A DNA stretch of 64,000 nt from Mucilaginibacter pedocola (GCF_002013915.1 NZ_MBTF01000008.1:1-64000); one strand, 5' to 3'. Counted from the stretch's first letter, positions 41,175 through 50,769 are shown. Program-made: numbers and translations. The notes: a model not told the origin generated them from the sequence alone.

Positions 41175-43286
41175 ATGTCAAGAAATCTTAAATACACAAG
41201 AAACATAGGTATTGCCGCTCACATCGATGCCGGTAAAACTACTACCACCGAGCGTATTCTTTACTATGCGGGCGTTAGCCACAAAATAGGCGAGGTACAC
41301 GAAGGTGCCGCTACAATGGACTGGATGGCGCAGGAGCAGGAGCGTGGTATCACTATTACCTCGGCTGCTACTACCGTTAACTGGAAATACCGTGGCGACA
41401 ACTACCACATGAACATTATTGATACCCCCGGCCACGTGGATTTTACCGTAGAGGTAAACCGCTCGCTGCGTGTATTGGATGGTTTGGTGTTCTTATTCTC
41501 GGCTGTTGACGGTGTTGAGCCGCAGTCTGAAACCAACTGGCGTTTGGCTAATAACTACAACGTACCACGTATTGGTTTCGTTAACAAAATGGACCGTAGC
41601 GGTGCCGATTTCTTGAACGTGGTAAAACAGGTTAAAGAAATGCTGGGCAGTACAGCTATCCCATTGCAGTTGCCAATTGGCGCCGAAGACCAGTTCAAAG
41701 GCGTGGTTGATCTGATCAACTTCCGTGGTATCGTATGGAATGAGCACGATAAAGGTATGACCTTTACCGAAGTGCCTATCCCTGCTGATATGCTTGACGA
41801 AGCTACCGAGTGGCGCGAAAAATTACTTGAAGCTGTTGCCGAATTCGACGACTCGCTGATGGAGAAATTCTTCGAAGACCCAACTACTATCACCGAGCGT
41901 GAGGTATTAGACGCATTGCGCCAGGCTACTTTGGCCGGTAAAATTGTGCCTATGACCTGTGGTTCGTCTTTCAAAAACAAAGGCGTACAAACCATGCTTG
42001 ACTACGTAATGGAGTTGATGCCTTCGCCGCTTGACTCTAAAGGTGTTGTGGGTACTAACCCTGATACCGGTGCCGAGATATTGGTGAAACCGGATGTGAA
42101 AGAGCCATTTGCTGCTTTGGCATTTAAAATTGCTACCGACCCATTCGTAGGTCGCCTTTGCTTTATCCGTGTTTACTCGGGTAACCTTGATGCGGGTTCA
42201 TACGTGTACAACATGCGTTCTGAATCAAAAGAGCGTATCTCTCGTATATTCCAAATGCACGCTAACAAGCAAAACCCTATCCCTAACGTAGGTGCAGGTG
42301 ATATTGCTGCGGTAGTAGGCTTTAAAGATATCAAAACAGGTGACACCCTTTGCGACGAGAAACACCAATTGGTGCTGGAGTCGATGGTATTCCCTGATCC
42401 GGTTATCGGTTTGGCTATTGAGCCTAAAACTCAGGCCGACGTTGATAAATTGGGTATCGCTTTAGGTAAACTGGCCGAAGAGGATCCAACCTTCCGCGTA
42501 CAAACAGACCAGGATACCGGCCAAACCGTTATCAGCGGTATGGGCGAGCTTCACCTTGATATTTTGATGGACCGTTTGAAACGCGAATTCAAAGTTGAGG
42601 TTAACCAGGGTGCTCCGCAAGTAGCTTACAAAGAGGCTATCACCGGTTCTACTCAACACCGCGAGACTTACAAGAAACAAACTGGTGGCCGTGGTAAATT
42701 TGCCGACATCCAGGTTGTTATTTCTCCGGGAGAAGAAGGTAAAGAGGGCCTTGAGTTCGTTAACGAGATCGTTGGTGGTGCTGTACCGCGCGAGTTCATC
42801 CCATCTGTTGAGAAAGGTTTCAAATCTGCAATGGATAACGGTGTACTGGCTGGCTTCCCGCTTACCAACTTAAAAGTAAGGTTGATCGATGGTTCGTTCC
42901 ACGCGGTCGATTCAGATGCTTTATCGTTCGAGATCGCCGGCCGTTCGGCTTACCGCGAGGCATTGCCAAAATGTAAACCGGTATTGTTAGAGCCGATCAT
43001 GAAGATCGAGATCTTAACTCCGGAAGAGAACATGGGTGATGTTATTGGTGACATGAACCGTCGTCGTGGCCAGCTGCAAGGTATGGACACCCGTAACGGT
43101 GCACAAGTTATCAAAGCAATGGTACCACTTTCTGAGATGTTTGGTTACGTAACTCAATTACGTACCATCACTTCGGGCCGTGCAACCTCAACCATGGAAT
43201 TTGACCACTACGAACCGGCTCCGCGTAACGTACAGGACGAGGTAGTAGCTAAATCAAAAGGCCGTGTTAAAGGTTCTGTAGAATAA
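41175..43286 (+). CDS. fusA: Elongation factor G
   Basis: The 703-aa translational GTPase drives ribosomal translocation and, with ribosome recycling factor, subunit splitting. GTP-binding motifs are [15 protein letters not shown] (G1), [12 protein letters not shown] (G2), DTPGHVDF (G3) and [10 protein letters not shown] (G4). Domains II-V follow, with [12 protein letters not shown] near the C-terminus. Full length, standard position in the str cluster. Confidence 0.98.
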   Translation: MSRNLKYTRNIGIAAHIDAGKTTTTERILYYAGVSHKIGEVHEGAATMDWMAQEQERGITITSAATTVNWKYRGDNYHMNIIDTPGHVDFTVEVNRSLRVLDGLVFLFSAVDGVEPQSETNWRLANNYNVPRIGFVNKMDRSGADFLNVVKQVKEMLGSTAIPLQLPIGAEDQFKGVVDLINFRGIVWNEHDKGMTFTEVPIPADMLDEATEWREKLLEAVAEFDDSLMEKFFEDPTTITEREVLDALRQATLAGKIVPMTCGSSFKNKGVQTMLDYVMELMPSPLDSKGVVGTNPDTGAEILVKPDVKEPFAALAFKIATDPFVGRLCFIRVYSGNLDAGSYVYNMRSESKERISRIFQMHANKQNPIPNVGAGDIAAVVGFKDIKTGDTLCDEKHQLVLESMVFPDPVIGLAIEPKTQADVDKLGIALGKLAEEDPTFRVQTDQDTGQTVISGMGELHLDILMDRLKREFKVEVNQGAPQVAYKEAITGSTQHRETYKKQTGGRGKFADIQVVISPGEEGKEGLEFVNEIVGGAVPREFIPSVEKGFKSAMDNGVLAGFPLTNLKVRLIDGSFHAVDSDALSFEIAGRSAYREALPKCKPVLLEPIMKIEILTPEENMGDVIGDMNRRRGQLQGMDTRNGAQVIKAMVPLSEMFGYVTQLRTITSGRATSTMEFDHYEPAPRNVQDEVVAKSKGRVKGSVE

Positions 43287-43296
43287 TAACTTTTAA

Positions 43297-43431
43297 GATT
43301 ACACCGATTATGAAGTGATCTCACAGATTAATCGGTGTAATTAAAGATAAACGCCATTACCTAATAAATAGCTCTTAGGAATGGTGAATTAAACAAATCG
43401 GTGAAATCGCCAGTGAATCGGTGAGATCCCA
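43297..43431. repeat. ACACCGATT repeat block in the fusA-rpsJ gap
   Basis: GATTACACCGATTA (43297-43310) faces TTAATCGGTGTAAT (43328-43341), followed by degenerate units AATCGGTGAAATCG and AATCGGTGAGATCC (about 43396-43431). It forms a second intra-operon hairpin of the same family as the one before fusA. Confidence 0.65.
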
Positions 43432-43445
43432 TAAAAAACAATAAA

Positions 43446-43751
43446 ATGAGCCAAAGAATCAGGATCAAATTGAAATCTTACGATTACAACCTGGTAGACA
43501 AATCTGCCGAGAAGATCGTAAAAACTGTAAAGCCAACCGGCGCTGTAGTAAGCGGACCGCTGCCTTTGCCAACCGAGAAAAAAGTATTTACTGTATTACG
43601 TTCACCACACGTAAACAAAAAAGCACGCGAGCAATTCCAACTGTGCTCTTACAAGAGGTTGTTGGATATCTACAGCTCTAACTCAAAAACTGTAGATGCT
43701 TTAATGAAGCTTGAATTGCCAAGCGGTGTTGAAGTAGAGATCAAAGTGTGA
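43446..43751 (+). CDS. rpsJ: 30S ribosomal protein S10
   Basis: This 101-aa protein is a component of the 30S head and partner of NusB in antitermination. Signatures: [21 protein letters not shown] and [24 protein letters not shown]. Usually it is followed directly by rplC; here a terminator follows and rplC is 8.9 kb away. Confidence 0.98.
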   Translation: MSQRIRIKLKSYDYNLVDKSAEKIVKTVKPTGAVVSGPLPLPTEKKVFTVLRSPHVNKKAREQFQLCSYKRLLDIYSSNSKTVDALMKLELPSGVEVEIKV

Positions 43752-43773
43752 TAGTACCGGAAGATCTGAAACG

Positions 43774-43806
43774 AAAGAGCCATTTTTGCAAAGGAGTGGC
43801 TCTTTT
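43774..43806 (+). terminator. Terminator of the rpsL-rpsG-fusA-rpsJ unit
   Basis: AAAGAGCCA (43774-43782) pairs with TGGCTCTTT (43797-43805) and ends in TTTT, 22 bp after rpsJ. It closes the str transcript before the inserted gene block. Confidence 0.82.
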
Positions 43807-43837
43807 GTGTTTAATAGAATTTTAATTAAATTTGGAT

Positions 43838-44047
43838 ATGGAAGCGTATATAGTTTATCCCACTAAGGAGCAGGAAAGTGCTATAGAAGCATTTTTCGAA
43901 GCTTTTGATGTTTCTTTCGATAAAAAGTCTGACGGGAAGTTGCCTGATCATGTTTTAAAAGGAATAGCAGAAAGCGAAGCCGAATTTGACGCCGGACTAA
44001 CAATTTCGATGGAGGAATTCAAAAAGAACTTTCGTACAATCAAATGA
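43838..44047 (+). CDS. Putative antitoxin of a RelE/ParE-type module
   Basis: The 69-aa acidic protein (MEAYIVYPTKEQESAIEAFFEAFDV...) has the size and composition of the short antitoxins found upstream of RelE-like genes in Bacteroidota. The C-terminal helix (SMEEFKKNFRTIK) would wrap the toxin. It overlaps the toxin gene by ATGA. A TTG two codons upstream (43832) is also possible, but the ATG at 43838 is preferred. Confidence 0.75.
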   Translation: MEAYIVYPTKEQESAIEAFFEAFDVSFDKKSDGKLPDHVLKGIAESEAEFDAGLTISMEEFKKNFRTIK

Positions 44048-44331
44048 TTTATGAAGTAACTTTTACTAAGAGGGCAAATAGTACTTTTATTTCAGTTCAA
44101 GATCAGCTGTTTGATAAATGGGGGCAACGTACTTTATCTAAATTTGAGAAGCGCACCGAAAAGGTTTTAAAAACACTTTCTCATTCCCCGTTTAGTTATC
44201 AGGCACTCGAGGATAATCCCAATATCCGCAAGGCTTACATTCACAAAAACTGCTCGTTATTTTACAAAGTAAGAGATAATAAAGTTGCGATATTGTTCTT
44301 TTGGGATAATAGACAGGATCCTATTTTATAA
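44044..44331 (+). CDS. RelE/ParE-family toxin
   Basis: The 95-aa protein has the family layout: N-terminal strand YEVTFTKRA, two helices, and a C-terminal sheet KNCSLFYKVRDNKVAILFFWDNRQDP. It is probably a ribosome-dependent mRNA interferase or gyrase poison. The gene overlaps its antitoxin by 4 bp, indicating translational coupling. It lies directly behind the ribosomal terminator. Confidence 0.85.
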   Translation: MIYEVTFTKRANSTFISVQDQLFDKWGQRTLSKFEKRTEKVLKTLSHSPFSYQALEDNPNIRKAYIHKNCSLFYKVRDNKVAILFFWDNRQDPIL

Positions 44332-44335
44332 GTTT

Positions 44336-44776
44336 ATGTCAACTCGGTACGGATTCATCTTCTTTAAAATACTCTTTTGGTTAATGGCGATGAGCGCCAT
44401 CGTCGCCTGCAACAATAAGAAGCCTATGCTAACCCAGGCGCCTCAAAACCCTGCGGAGACACCCACTTCTCAACAAACCTGGAACTACGGCCAGTTAACC
44501 GACACCATTCGCAACGCAAAAGTAATAGCCCACGTTAAAAACGGCATCTACTGCGGCCGGGGAACTTGTGCATCGGTAAGCATTATTGAGGTTGATAAAA
44601 AAGATACCATTCGCGTGCTGGAACTATCAAGTATGCATAGCGATTTCGTACAAGGGGAAAAAGTAAGTATCAAGCCTGGGAAGAAGCCGCTTTCGTCTAT
44701 TTCGTTACCCACCATAGCAGCTTACGATAGCAAGAACTATAAGACTTACTACGGTACCATACTTGCCGCCAATTAA
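44336..44776 (+). CDS. Small lipoprotein, unknown function
   Basis: The 146-aa protein has a lipoprotein signal (ILFWLMAMSAIVAC) followed by NNKKPM and a beta-rich domain (DTIRNAKVIAHVKNGIYCGRGTC, KSISLP-like strands). Cysteines in GIYCGRGTCAS may form a disulphide. The start at 44336 is chosen at the first Met of the signal; a start at 44285 would overlap the toxin gene heavily. Confidence 0.7.
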   Translation: MSTRYGFIFFKILFWLMAMSAIVACNNKKPMLTQAPQNPAETPTSQQTWNYGQLTDTIRNAKVIAHVKNGIYCGRGTCASVSIIEVDKKDTIRVLELSSMHSDFVQGEKVSIKPGKKPLSSISLPTIAAYDSKNYKTYYGTILAAN

Positions 44777-44830
44777 TGCAGCGCCCGGGGCAAAGCTAAA
44801 CACAGACGCTGCTTTAATTATAGGGCCTAA

Positions 44831-45241
44831 TTATTGATGCTGCGGCATGCCATTAGGGTCCATCCAGGCGTACTCCCATAAGTGCCCGTCAATATCCTGA
44901 AAACTACAGCTATACATCCAGCCGTAGTCTACTTTATCTTTTGGGGCGATAGCACCTGCAGCCAATGCTTTATTTAAAATTTCGTCAACAGCTTCGCGGC
45001 TTTCGGCCGAAAGGCAAATTATAGCTTCTACAACCTTTGTTGCATCGGCTATTTCTTTAGTGCTGAAAGTTTGAAAAAACGGCTCCACAAGTAGCATCAC
45101 GTAAATGGTATCGCTAATGATCATGCAGGTAGCCTGTTCGTTGGTAAATTGAGCATTAAAGGTGTAGCCTAATTGCGTAAAAAACTCAACCGACTTGTTA
45201 AGATCTTTAACCGGTAAATTCACAAAAATTTGAGTTGCCAT
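44831..45241 (-). CDS. VOC-superfamily (glyoxalase-like) protein
   Basis: The 136-aa protein shows the paired beta-alpha-beta-beta-beta units of the vicinal oxygen chelate fold: IFVNLPVKDLNKSVEFFTQLGYTF, and SCSFQDIDGHLWEYAWMDP at the C-terminus with the usual metal-ligand region. It resembles the YaeR/bleomycin-resistance-like branch; the substrate is unknown. A minus-strand TACCTTTG box (45264-45271) lies 23 bp upstream. Confidence 0.88.
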   Translation of the reverse strand: MATQIFVNLPVKDLNKSVEFFTQLGYTFNAQFTNEQATCMIISDTIYVMLLVEPFFQTFSTKEIADATKVVEAIICLSAESREAVDEILNKALAAGAIAPKDKVDYGWMYSCSFQDIDGHLWEYAWMDPNGMPQHQ

Positions 45242-45263
45242 ATTTTAATTTGTTTTGATAAAC

Positions 45264-45271
45264 CAAAGGTA
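45264..45271 (-). promoter_or_regulatory. -7 box of the VOC gene
   Basis: The minus strand reads TACCTTTG, the same box as in the rpsL promoter, 23 bp before the start codon. A -33 TTG was not found. Confidence 0.5.
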
Positions 45272-45365
45272 GCGTAAATAAGCCTCGCTGTAATGCGTAA
45301 TAACGACGCGTTAGCGGTGCGTATGCGACATGATAAAACACATAGGCGCAGATAGAAAAAAAGAT

Positions 45366-45394
45366 TTGCTAAATCGATTTTATAGTTATATTTG
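45366..45394 (+). promoter_or_regulatory. Promoter of the NHL/fibronectin lipoprotein gene
   Basis: TTG (45366-45368), an 18-bp spacer and TATATTTG (45387-45394) match the consensus. The start codon at 45423 follows after a leader of about 20 nt. Confidence 0.7.
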
Positions 45395-45422
45395 ATTGAT
45401 AAACCTATCAACAACCTAAGTT

Positions 45423-46601
45423 ATGAAGCCCTTCTATTTTATAACCTTGTTGGCCATGCTTTGCTTTGGCTGCGGGAAGAATAACCCGGTTACTCCTGTG
45501 CCGGAGAAACCTCCTGTTCTTAATATATTATCGGCCCCAACGGGCTTATCTGCAACTAAGGGAGCGTACGACGATAAGGTTGTTGTTAGCTGGGCTAAGG
45601 TAACAGGGGCAAAAAAATACCAGGTATACCGTTCTGCAAATGCCGAAACAGGTTTTGAACTTTTTACTGAAACCGCAGATACAACCATAAACGATGAAGC
45701 CGGCGAAGCACACGTAAACCGTTACTATAAAGTAAAGATCTACAACAGCGCTGCTGAGTATAGTGCGCTAAGCCCCGCAGACTTCGGTTTCAAGCTATCT
45801 AAAACTTACTCACTTTGGTACAGCTTTGGCAGCATGGGGCGCGATTCGGGTAAATTCGTGAGTGCCAAACACGTGGCTACAGATGCCGCGGGTAATATTT
45901 TCGTTGCCGATGAGGTTAATTCATTGATACAAAAGTTTAGCCGCGATGGCAAGTATATCACTAACCTGATGATTGCCCCTGTACCCCGCGGTATGTTGGC
46001 CTTACGCAACGGAAACTTGTTTACCACCAACGTTTCGCCAAGCACAGCTTCTATTGCCATTTTTAATCCCGAAGGTTTTTTAGTTGGCCGATGGGGCTGG
46101 AGTTTTCAGTACGACGAAAAACTGGAGAGCGCCGAGGAAGTTGCCGAAGATGATGAAAGGAAATTATATATAGTAGATGGGCAAACCAATTTGGTAAAAA
46201 GGTACGATACAACAGGGCTGGTAACCCTTAAATTTAATGGTGCCATAAAAACTCCCGGGCAGGCCACTGATGCTTATCCTTTTGGCGTTACTTGCCTTAA
46301 TGGCGAAGTGTTTGTTACCTCGCCCAATAATACCATGGTGAGGGTTTATGATAGGGACGGTAACTTTAAACGCACATGGGATGCAGGAGCGCCTTGCTAT
46401 TCTGTTAAAGCATACAACGGTTGGTTGTTTATTGCGGCGGGGAATTATGTTTTAAGAACAGATGTTAATGGCGCCGTTAAAGAAAAAATAGGTGAGGGGA
46501 GTTTCGTCGGGCATAGCGCAATAGGCCTTGCCGTGAATACTTTTGGCGAAGTTATAGCTACAGATGTTTCGGTAAGTAAGGTGCTTGTATTTAGGCGTTG
46601 A
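45423..46601 (+). CDS. Lipoprotein with fibronectin III-like and NHL-type beta-propeller domains
   Basis: The 392-aa protein has a lipobox (LLAMLCFGC, Cys17) and a fibronectin type III domain (about 38-115: PTGLSATKGAYDDKVVVSW, YQVYRSANAETGFELF). An NHL/SMP-30-like propeller (about 130-390) follows, with repeated blades such as VATDAAGNIFVADEVNSLIQKFSRDGKYI and VFVTSPNNTMVRVYDRDGNF (shown in part). A surface binding role is likely. No enzymatic motif is visible. Confidence 0.82.
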   Translation: MKPFYFITLLAMLCFGCGKNNPVTPVPEKPPVLNILSAPTGLSATKGAYDDKVVVSWAKVTGAKKYQVYRSANAETGFELFTETADTTINDEAGEAHVNRYYKVKIYNSAAEYSALSPADFGFKLSKTYSLWYSFGSMGRDSGKFVSAKHVATDAAGNIFVADEVNSLIQKFSRDGKYITNLMIAPVPRGMLALRNGNLFTTNVSPSTASIAIFNPEGFLVGRWGWSFQYDEKLESAEEVAEDDERKLYIVDGQTNLVKRYDTTGLVTLKFNGAIKTPGQATDAYPFGVTCLNGEVFVTSPNNTMVRVYDRDGNFKRTWDAGAPCYSVKAYNGWLFIAAGNYVLRTDVNGAVKEKIGEGSFVGHSAIGLAVNTFGEVIATDVSVSKVLVFRR

Positions 46602-46607
46602 GAGCTA

Positions 46608-47045
46608 TCAGTTGCCGCGCTCGCTCAGGAAGTATTGCCAAACGCCTTCCAGTTCGTCTACCAGTTCGGGTTTAATGGAAATACCCGAGCCTTGCGGCGA
46701 CCATGTTTGCATAGCCAAGTCGCCTGTTTTTAGGATGTCCATACTCAGGATGGGTTCTTTATCAGGATTGAGGAGCGTGTCGATGGATATCTCGATGCGG
46801 TGGTAATGTCTGCCTTTGCGGAATGCTACATAGGGTTCGCCCGCTATAATGCCCGATGCAAATATGCCTTTCGGCTCAACCCCAAGCCTAACAATGTAAG
46901 CCCTATCGCCGGGGCGGATTGTTTTATGGCTGGCAACGCTCCAGTTGTCTACCAATTGCCCCGTGGTTTTTAACTTCTCAATGTCGGCATCAAGATTTTC
47001 CCAGGCAAATTTCTGCGGGTTCCAACCAAATAGATAAGCTTTCAT
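46608..47045 (-). CDS. EVE/PUA-like domain protein
   Basis: The 145-aa protein begins MKAYLFGWNPQKFAWENLD, typical of EVE-like domains (ASCH/PUA fold) that read modified bases or RNA. SVASHKTIRPGDRAYIVRLG and GIFASGIIAGEPY complete the core. In some bacteria such domains are fused to McrB-type restriction subunits; here it stands alone, and no restriction genes are nearby. Its ligand is unknown. Confidence 0.75.
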   Translation of the reverse strand: MKAYLFGWNPQKFAWENLDADIEKLKTTGQLVDNWSVASHKTIRPGDRAYIVRLGVEPKGIFASGIIAGEPYVAFRKGRHYHRIEISIDTLLNPDKEPILSMDILKTGDLAMQTWSPQGSGISIKPELVDELEGVWQYFLSERGN

Positions 47046-47083
47046 ATAATGTATACTGCTCCCCCTTTAGGGGGTAGGGGGGC

Positions 47084-47881
47084 TTACCCTCTGCCCAGCA
47101 ACTCATCCAGTTTATTGCGTTCGGTTTGCAATTCGCGGGCAAGTTTCTTTTCTTTCTCGTTGGCTTTGGCTTTGTAGGTTTTATAATCTTCTTCCAACTC
47201 GTTGTACAATTTGGTGCGGTAACTGGCCTCGCGGCTGTGCGCGCCCGAGCGGGCAATTACAATAGCAGCAATTACACCAAAACCTATTACCAGCCCCCAC
47301 ATTATCCAGTTGTAAGTGGCTTTGGTAAGCGGCATACCCAGTAGGCTCACGCTATCGGCCACCGCGTTTGATGCTGATAGGTTTTGCTCTTTAGTAGTTA
47401 TCTCGGTTTGCAGCGAATCGGCTTTTTTTGTTGATACGGTTAATTTGCCATTGGCCTCGTTCAGCTTGCGTCGGGTGCTGGCCAGCGTGTCTGTTACGTT
47501 TTTCCACAAGGCCATTATCAGCGGTTGTTGGTAGTGGTAAACCTTGGTAAGCAGGTATTGGTATTGGCCGTTAAGGCTTTTATCCGTTAGTATCGCGGTA
47601 TTTTCCGGAGCGTATTGCTGCGCTGGTTTTACGGGTGCAGCGCCGGGCGTTACCGGCGTTTGCCCTGCCGGTGTTGCGGTAGTGGGCTTATAAGTTGTTG
47701 CCGGTTTGGCAGCGTAAGGGTTATATTTTACGGGAGGCTTAACCGCGGCGGGCTGCGTTGCTACGGGTTTTACAGCTGTGGGTTTGGTCTTTTTCAGGCT
47801 ATCCTGCGCGTAGCCGTTTGCAGCAATGCCGGTTAGGGCAAATGTTAAAATAAGGGCGGTTAGTATCCGTAACTTTATCAT
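47084..47881 (-). CDS. Exported membrane protein with Pro/Ala-rich region and coiled coils
   Basis: The 265-aa protein has a signal peptide (to GYAQ25), a Pro/Ala/Thr/Lys-rich spacer (about 30-90), a coiled coil (about 125-165), one membrane helix (about 185-205, WIMWGLVIGFGVIAAIVIA) and a cytoplasmic coiled coil (ELEEDYKTYKAKANEKEKKLA). The layout suggests an envelope-spanning structural or tethering protein. The start at 47881 begins the signal peptide. I do not recognise the family. Confidence 0.7.
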   Translation of the reverse strand: MIKLRILTALILTFALTGIAANGYAQDSLKKTKPTAVKPVATQPAAVKPPVKYNPYAAKPATTYKPTTATPAGQTPVTPGAAPVKPAQQYAPENTAILTDKSLNGQYQYLLTKVYHYQQPLIMALWKNVTDTLASTRRKLNEANGKLTVSTKKADSLQTEITTKEQNLSASNAVADSVSLLGMPLTKATYNWIMWGLVIGFGVIAAIVIARSGAHSREASYRTKLYNELEEDYKTYKAKANEKEKKLARELQTERNKLDELLGRG

Positions 47882-48111
47882 ATAACGTTGTGTATCGGGG
47901 GTAAACAAGTTTTCAGCAGGAGCGATGTATTACTTTAAACGGTAAAATATAACCCAAAGTTTTCAAAATTAATTTTAAGGAACAAATACTAATAAATATT
48001 CTTAAATTTTCTCTTTAGGCAAGTTTCAGATTCTAAAAATATAAAAAAGATGCAATTTGCAGGCAACAACGTGTAATTAGTAAAGCATATATTAGGCCTT
48101 TTATTTGTGAT

Positions 48112-49368
48112 ATGCATATAGGTTTTATTGGTTTGGGCGATATGGGGCGGTTATACGCCAAGGCGTTTGCGGCAGCAGGCTACACCGTTTGCGGCTGCGA
48201 CCTGCCCGCCAACCGCGAAAGTTTAGAAGCAGAACTTGCGCCATGGGGCATCACCATGATGGATAATGGCAAGGATGTGTCGCGCGTGAGTACATTTATT
48301 ATATACTCGGTAGAGGCTGATAAACTGGAGCAGGTGGTGGCCGAGTGTGGCCCATCAACCCGGTTTGGTGCAGTTGTAGCAGGGCAAACTTCGGTAAAAC
48401 ACCCCGAGATAGCCGTGTTCGAAAAATACCTGCCTGCCGATGCGCAGATCATCACTTTTCACGCTATGCATGGGCCGGGTTTTCAGCCCAAAGGGCAGAA
48501 ACTAATACTGATCCCGCATCGTCATCAGGGCGATTCGTACCGCGAAATAGCAGAACTATTCAACGCTGTTGAAGCCGATGTGGTAGAAATACCCGATTAC
48601 CACGAGCACGATAAAATAGTGGCCGATACGCAGGCCGTTACGCACGTAGGTTTCGAAAGTATGGGCACGGCCTGGAAATCGGCCGGTTTTTTTCCATGGG
48701 AGAACGCTTCTTACGGTGGCGGTATCGACAATGTAAAAATATTAACTACCCTGCGCATTTTCAGCTACAAGGCCCACGTATATGCCGGGCTTGCCATCCT
48801 GAACCCTTATGCCAGGCAACAGGTAAAACAATACGCCAATTCCGAATCGGAACTGTTTAAGTTGATGATAAAAGAAGAGGAAGCGGAGTTTCGCGAAAGG
48901 CTGTACCGCGCGCGCGATTTTGTTTTCCACGAAAGCCGCAAACCTATTATGTTTACCGAAGAGGTGATGCGGGAGTTTTCGCTGGCCAAGGATGCCGGGC
49001 ACCAAAAGCCAAACTCGCACCTGAGCATATTAAGCATGGTTGATGCCTGGTACCACCTGGGCGTAAACCCTTATGATAACCTGATATGCCAAACGCCGCC
49101 CTTCAGGCTAAGGCTGGGTATTGCCGAATACCTGTTTAAAAACGAGGCCCTGCTGGAAGAATCTATCCAAACAGCCCTATACGATAAAACCATCCGCGGC
49201 GACGATTTGGAATTCCATTCCGCAGTGCGCGAGTGGAGCGCCATTATAGGTTATGGCGATATGGAAGGTTACAAAAAACACTTTAACGAGGTGCAGGCCT
49301 TTTTCCAGGGAAGGCTGGAGGAGGGCAACAAGCAAAGCGCCGCTATGATACGCCGGTTGATGGAATAA
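48112..49368 (+). CDS. Fungal TYR1-type prephenate dehydrogenase
   Basis: The 418-aa protein has a Rossmann N-domain (IGFIGLGDMGRLYAKAF). The following stretches are those of the yeast NADP-dependent prephenate dehydrogenase Tyr1 rather than bacterial TyrA: TFIIYSVEADKLEQVV, GQTSVKHPEIAVFEKYLPA, EHDKIVADTQAVTH, HVYAGLAILNP, PNSHLSILSMVDAWYHLG and DDLEFHSAVREWS. It should convert prephenate to 4-hydroxyphenylpyruvate for tyrosine synthesis. There is no chorismate mutase or ACT domain. The gene is not next to other aromatic genes, which suits a separately acquired copy; whether a normal tyrA exists elsewhere is unknown. Confidence 0.82.
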   Translation: MHIGFIGLGDMGRLYAKAFAAAGYTVCGCDLPANRESLEAELAPWGITMMDNGKDVSRVSTFIIYSVEADKLEQVVAECGPSTRFGAVVAGQTSVKHPEIAVFEKYLPADAQIITFHAMHGPGFQPKGQKLILIPHRHQGDSYREIAELFNAVEADVVEIPDYHEHDKIVADTQAVTHVGFESMGTAWKSAGFFPWENASYGGGIDNVKILTTLRIFSYKAHVYAGLAILNPYARQQVKQYANSESELFKLMIKEEEAEFRERLYRARDFVFHESRKPIMFTEEVMREFSLAKDAGHQKPNSHLSILSMVDAWYHLGVNPYDNLICQTPPFRLRLGIAEYLFKNEALLEESIQTALYDKTIRGDDLEFHSAVREWSAIIGYGDMEGYKKHFNEVQAFFQGRLEEGNKQSAAMIRRLME

Positions 49369-49426
49369 GCAAGGCTGAACTATTTGAAATGCCAATATTG
49401 CCCTAACAAATACGTTAGTTTAATAA

Positions 49427-50605
49427 CTATTTGGTGTATTTATTGGTTTTGATGATAGCAAACCGCTCTTTCAGTTTTAAAAATTGCTTCTCGTAAAATT
49501 CGTAAGAGACATACGATATAAGCATTGCCAGAAACAAGGCTACCAGGCGAAATGCAACATCTTTTAAAAATGTATCCATTTTTACGCCCGGGAATAAACG
49601 CCCTGCTACGTCGGAGGTTATCATTATCCCCATGATGTGCAACAAGTATAAACCGTAGGTATATTTACCCCATTTGCTGGCAAACTTATTGTTAGCCAGG
49701 TTAAAGAATGAATTTTCGCAAAAGCATTGTTCGGCAATTATGAAGGCAAAGAACACGCAATTAACAAACCTGCCCAGCGCTGTGAATAATACGCTGTTGT
49801 GATGTATTTGAGTAGTATAGAATATCCATAAAAATCCCGCTATATATACGCCTGCTATAACAGCCCTGCTTAAACCTTTTAGCCATAGAATAAATCCTTT
49901 TGAGGTATAAGCATAGTAACCTAAAAGCCCCCCTATGGCCAAATCGCCAAACAGGCAAAAGGTATGGAAATACAAAAATAAATTATCGCCTGCATGGGCT
50001 ATCCTGAATGCGTAGCAGGCAATAATAATAACCGGAAATATGAACTTATAAGCTTTTTGAGGGATAAAGTAAAAGAGTAGGGGTAGTACGAGGTAAAATT
50101 GCTCTTCTACCGCTACCGACCATGATGTACCTAATAAACTATATTTAACGGTGCCATGGCGAACGATCTCTAAAAAGTTAAAGTTTGAAAGGAAGGTTAT
50201 TACATACAATGGCCGGATATCCTTTGCAATGTCCCAGTGTAAATAGTTAGCTACGGTAGGTAATGTGGTATATTCCAAAAACACCAGCAGGAAATAGAGC
50301 GGCCAGATACGCAGGCACCGCCTTATGTAAAAATAAAGTACGTTAATTTTCCCGCTCTCGAATTTTTCTTTAACTATTAAGTAAGTGATCAAAAAACCAC
50401 TTAGTACGAAGAAAAAGGAAACCCCATCTCCTGCTGAATATAAAAATATCTTAATTACCCTCAGCCACACATGGCTATAAAAGTCGATGTTACTAATCCA
50501 AACGGAATTACTATGCTGAATGAATACAGCCAAAAAGGCGAAGAATCTCAAACCATCCAGATTTGGGAAAAACACCCGCTTGGGGTGTACAAGGTCAGGT
50601 TTCAT
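49427..50605 (-). CDS. Acyltransferase 3-family membrane protein
   Basis: The 392-aa integral membrane protein has about ten helices and the family N-terminus FFPNLDGLRFFAFLAVFIQHS, with the catalytic-type histidine in QHS. FFFVLSGFLITYLIV and RRCLRIWPLYFLLVF follow. It O-acylates lipids, peptidoglycan or surface sugars by analogy with OatA-like proteins; it lacks the extracellular SGNH domain. The acceptor is unknown. Confidence 0.9.
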   Translation of the reverse strand: MKPDLVHPKRVFFPNLDGLRFFAFLAVFIQHSNSVWISNIDFYSHVWLRVIKIFLYSAGDGVSFFFVLSGFLITYLIVKEKFESGKINVLYFYIRRCLRIWPLYFLLVFLEYTTLPTVANYLHWDIAKDIRPLYVITFLSNFNFLEIVRHGTVKYSLLGTSWSVAVEEQFYLVLPLLFYFIPQKAYKFIFPVIIIACYAFRIAHAGDNLFLYFHTFCLFGDLAIGGLLGYYAYTSKGFILWLKGLSRAVIAGVYIAGFLWIFYTTQIHHNSVLFTALGRFVNCVFFAFIIAEQCFCENSFFNLANNKFASKWGKYTYGLYLLHIMGIMITSDVAGRLFPGVKMDTFLKDVAFRLVALFLAMLISYVSYEFYEKQFLKLKERFAIIKTNKYTK

Positions 50606-50769
50606 TAAATGGGGCTTAACTTTTGCTAAAATAGCATTTTTTTTCTTTATGCCCTCCGTGTTATTTGCTTTTCAGCGTGTCTTCAAACAATTATGCGCAC
50701 CACCGAGCATAGAAAAAAGATTCAGCCCTCTGTAAAACGTTGTTTTTTACGAATAAAGTAAAGCCAGGC

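Noticed and set aside
43827..43834. TAAATTTG box just upstream of the antitoxin gene
   Set aside because: Transcription from it would start at or after the ATG at 43838, so it is unlikely to be the functional promoter.
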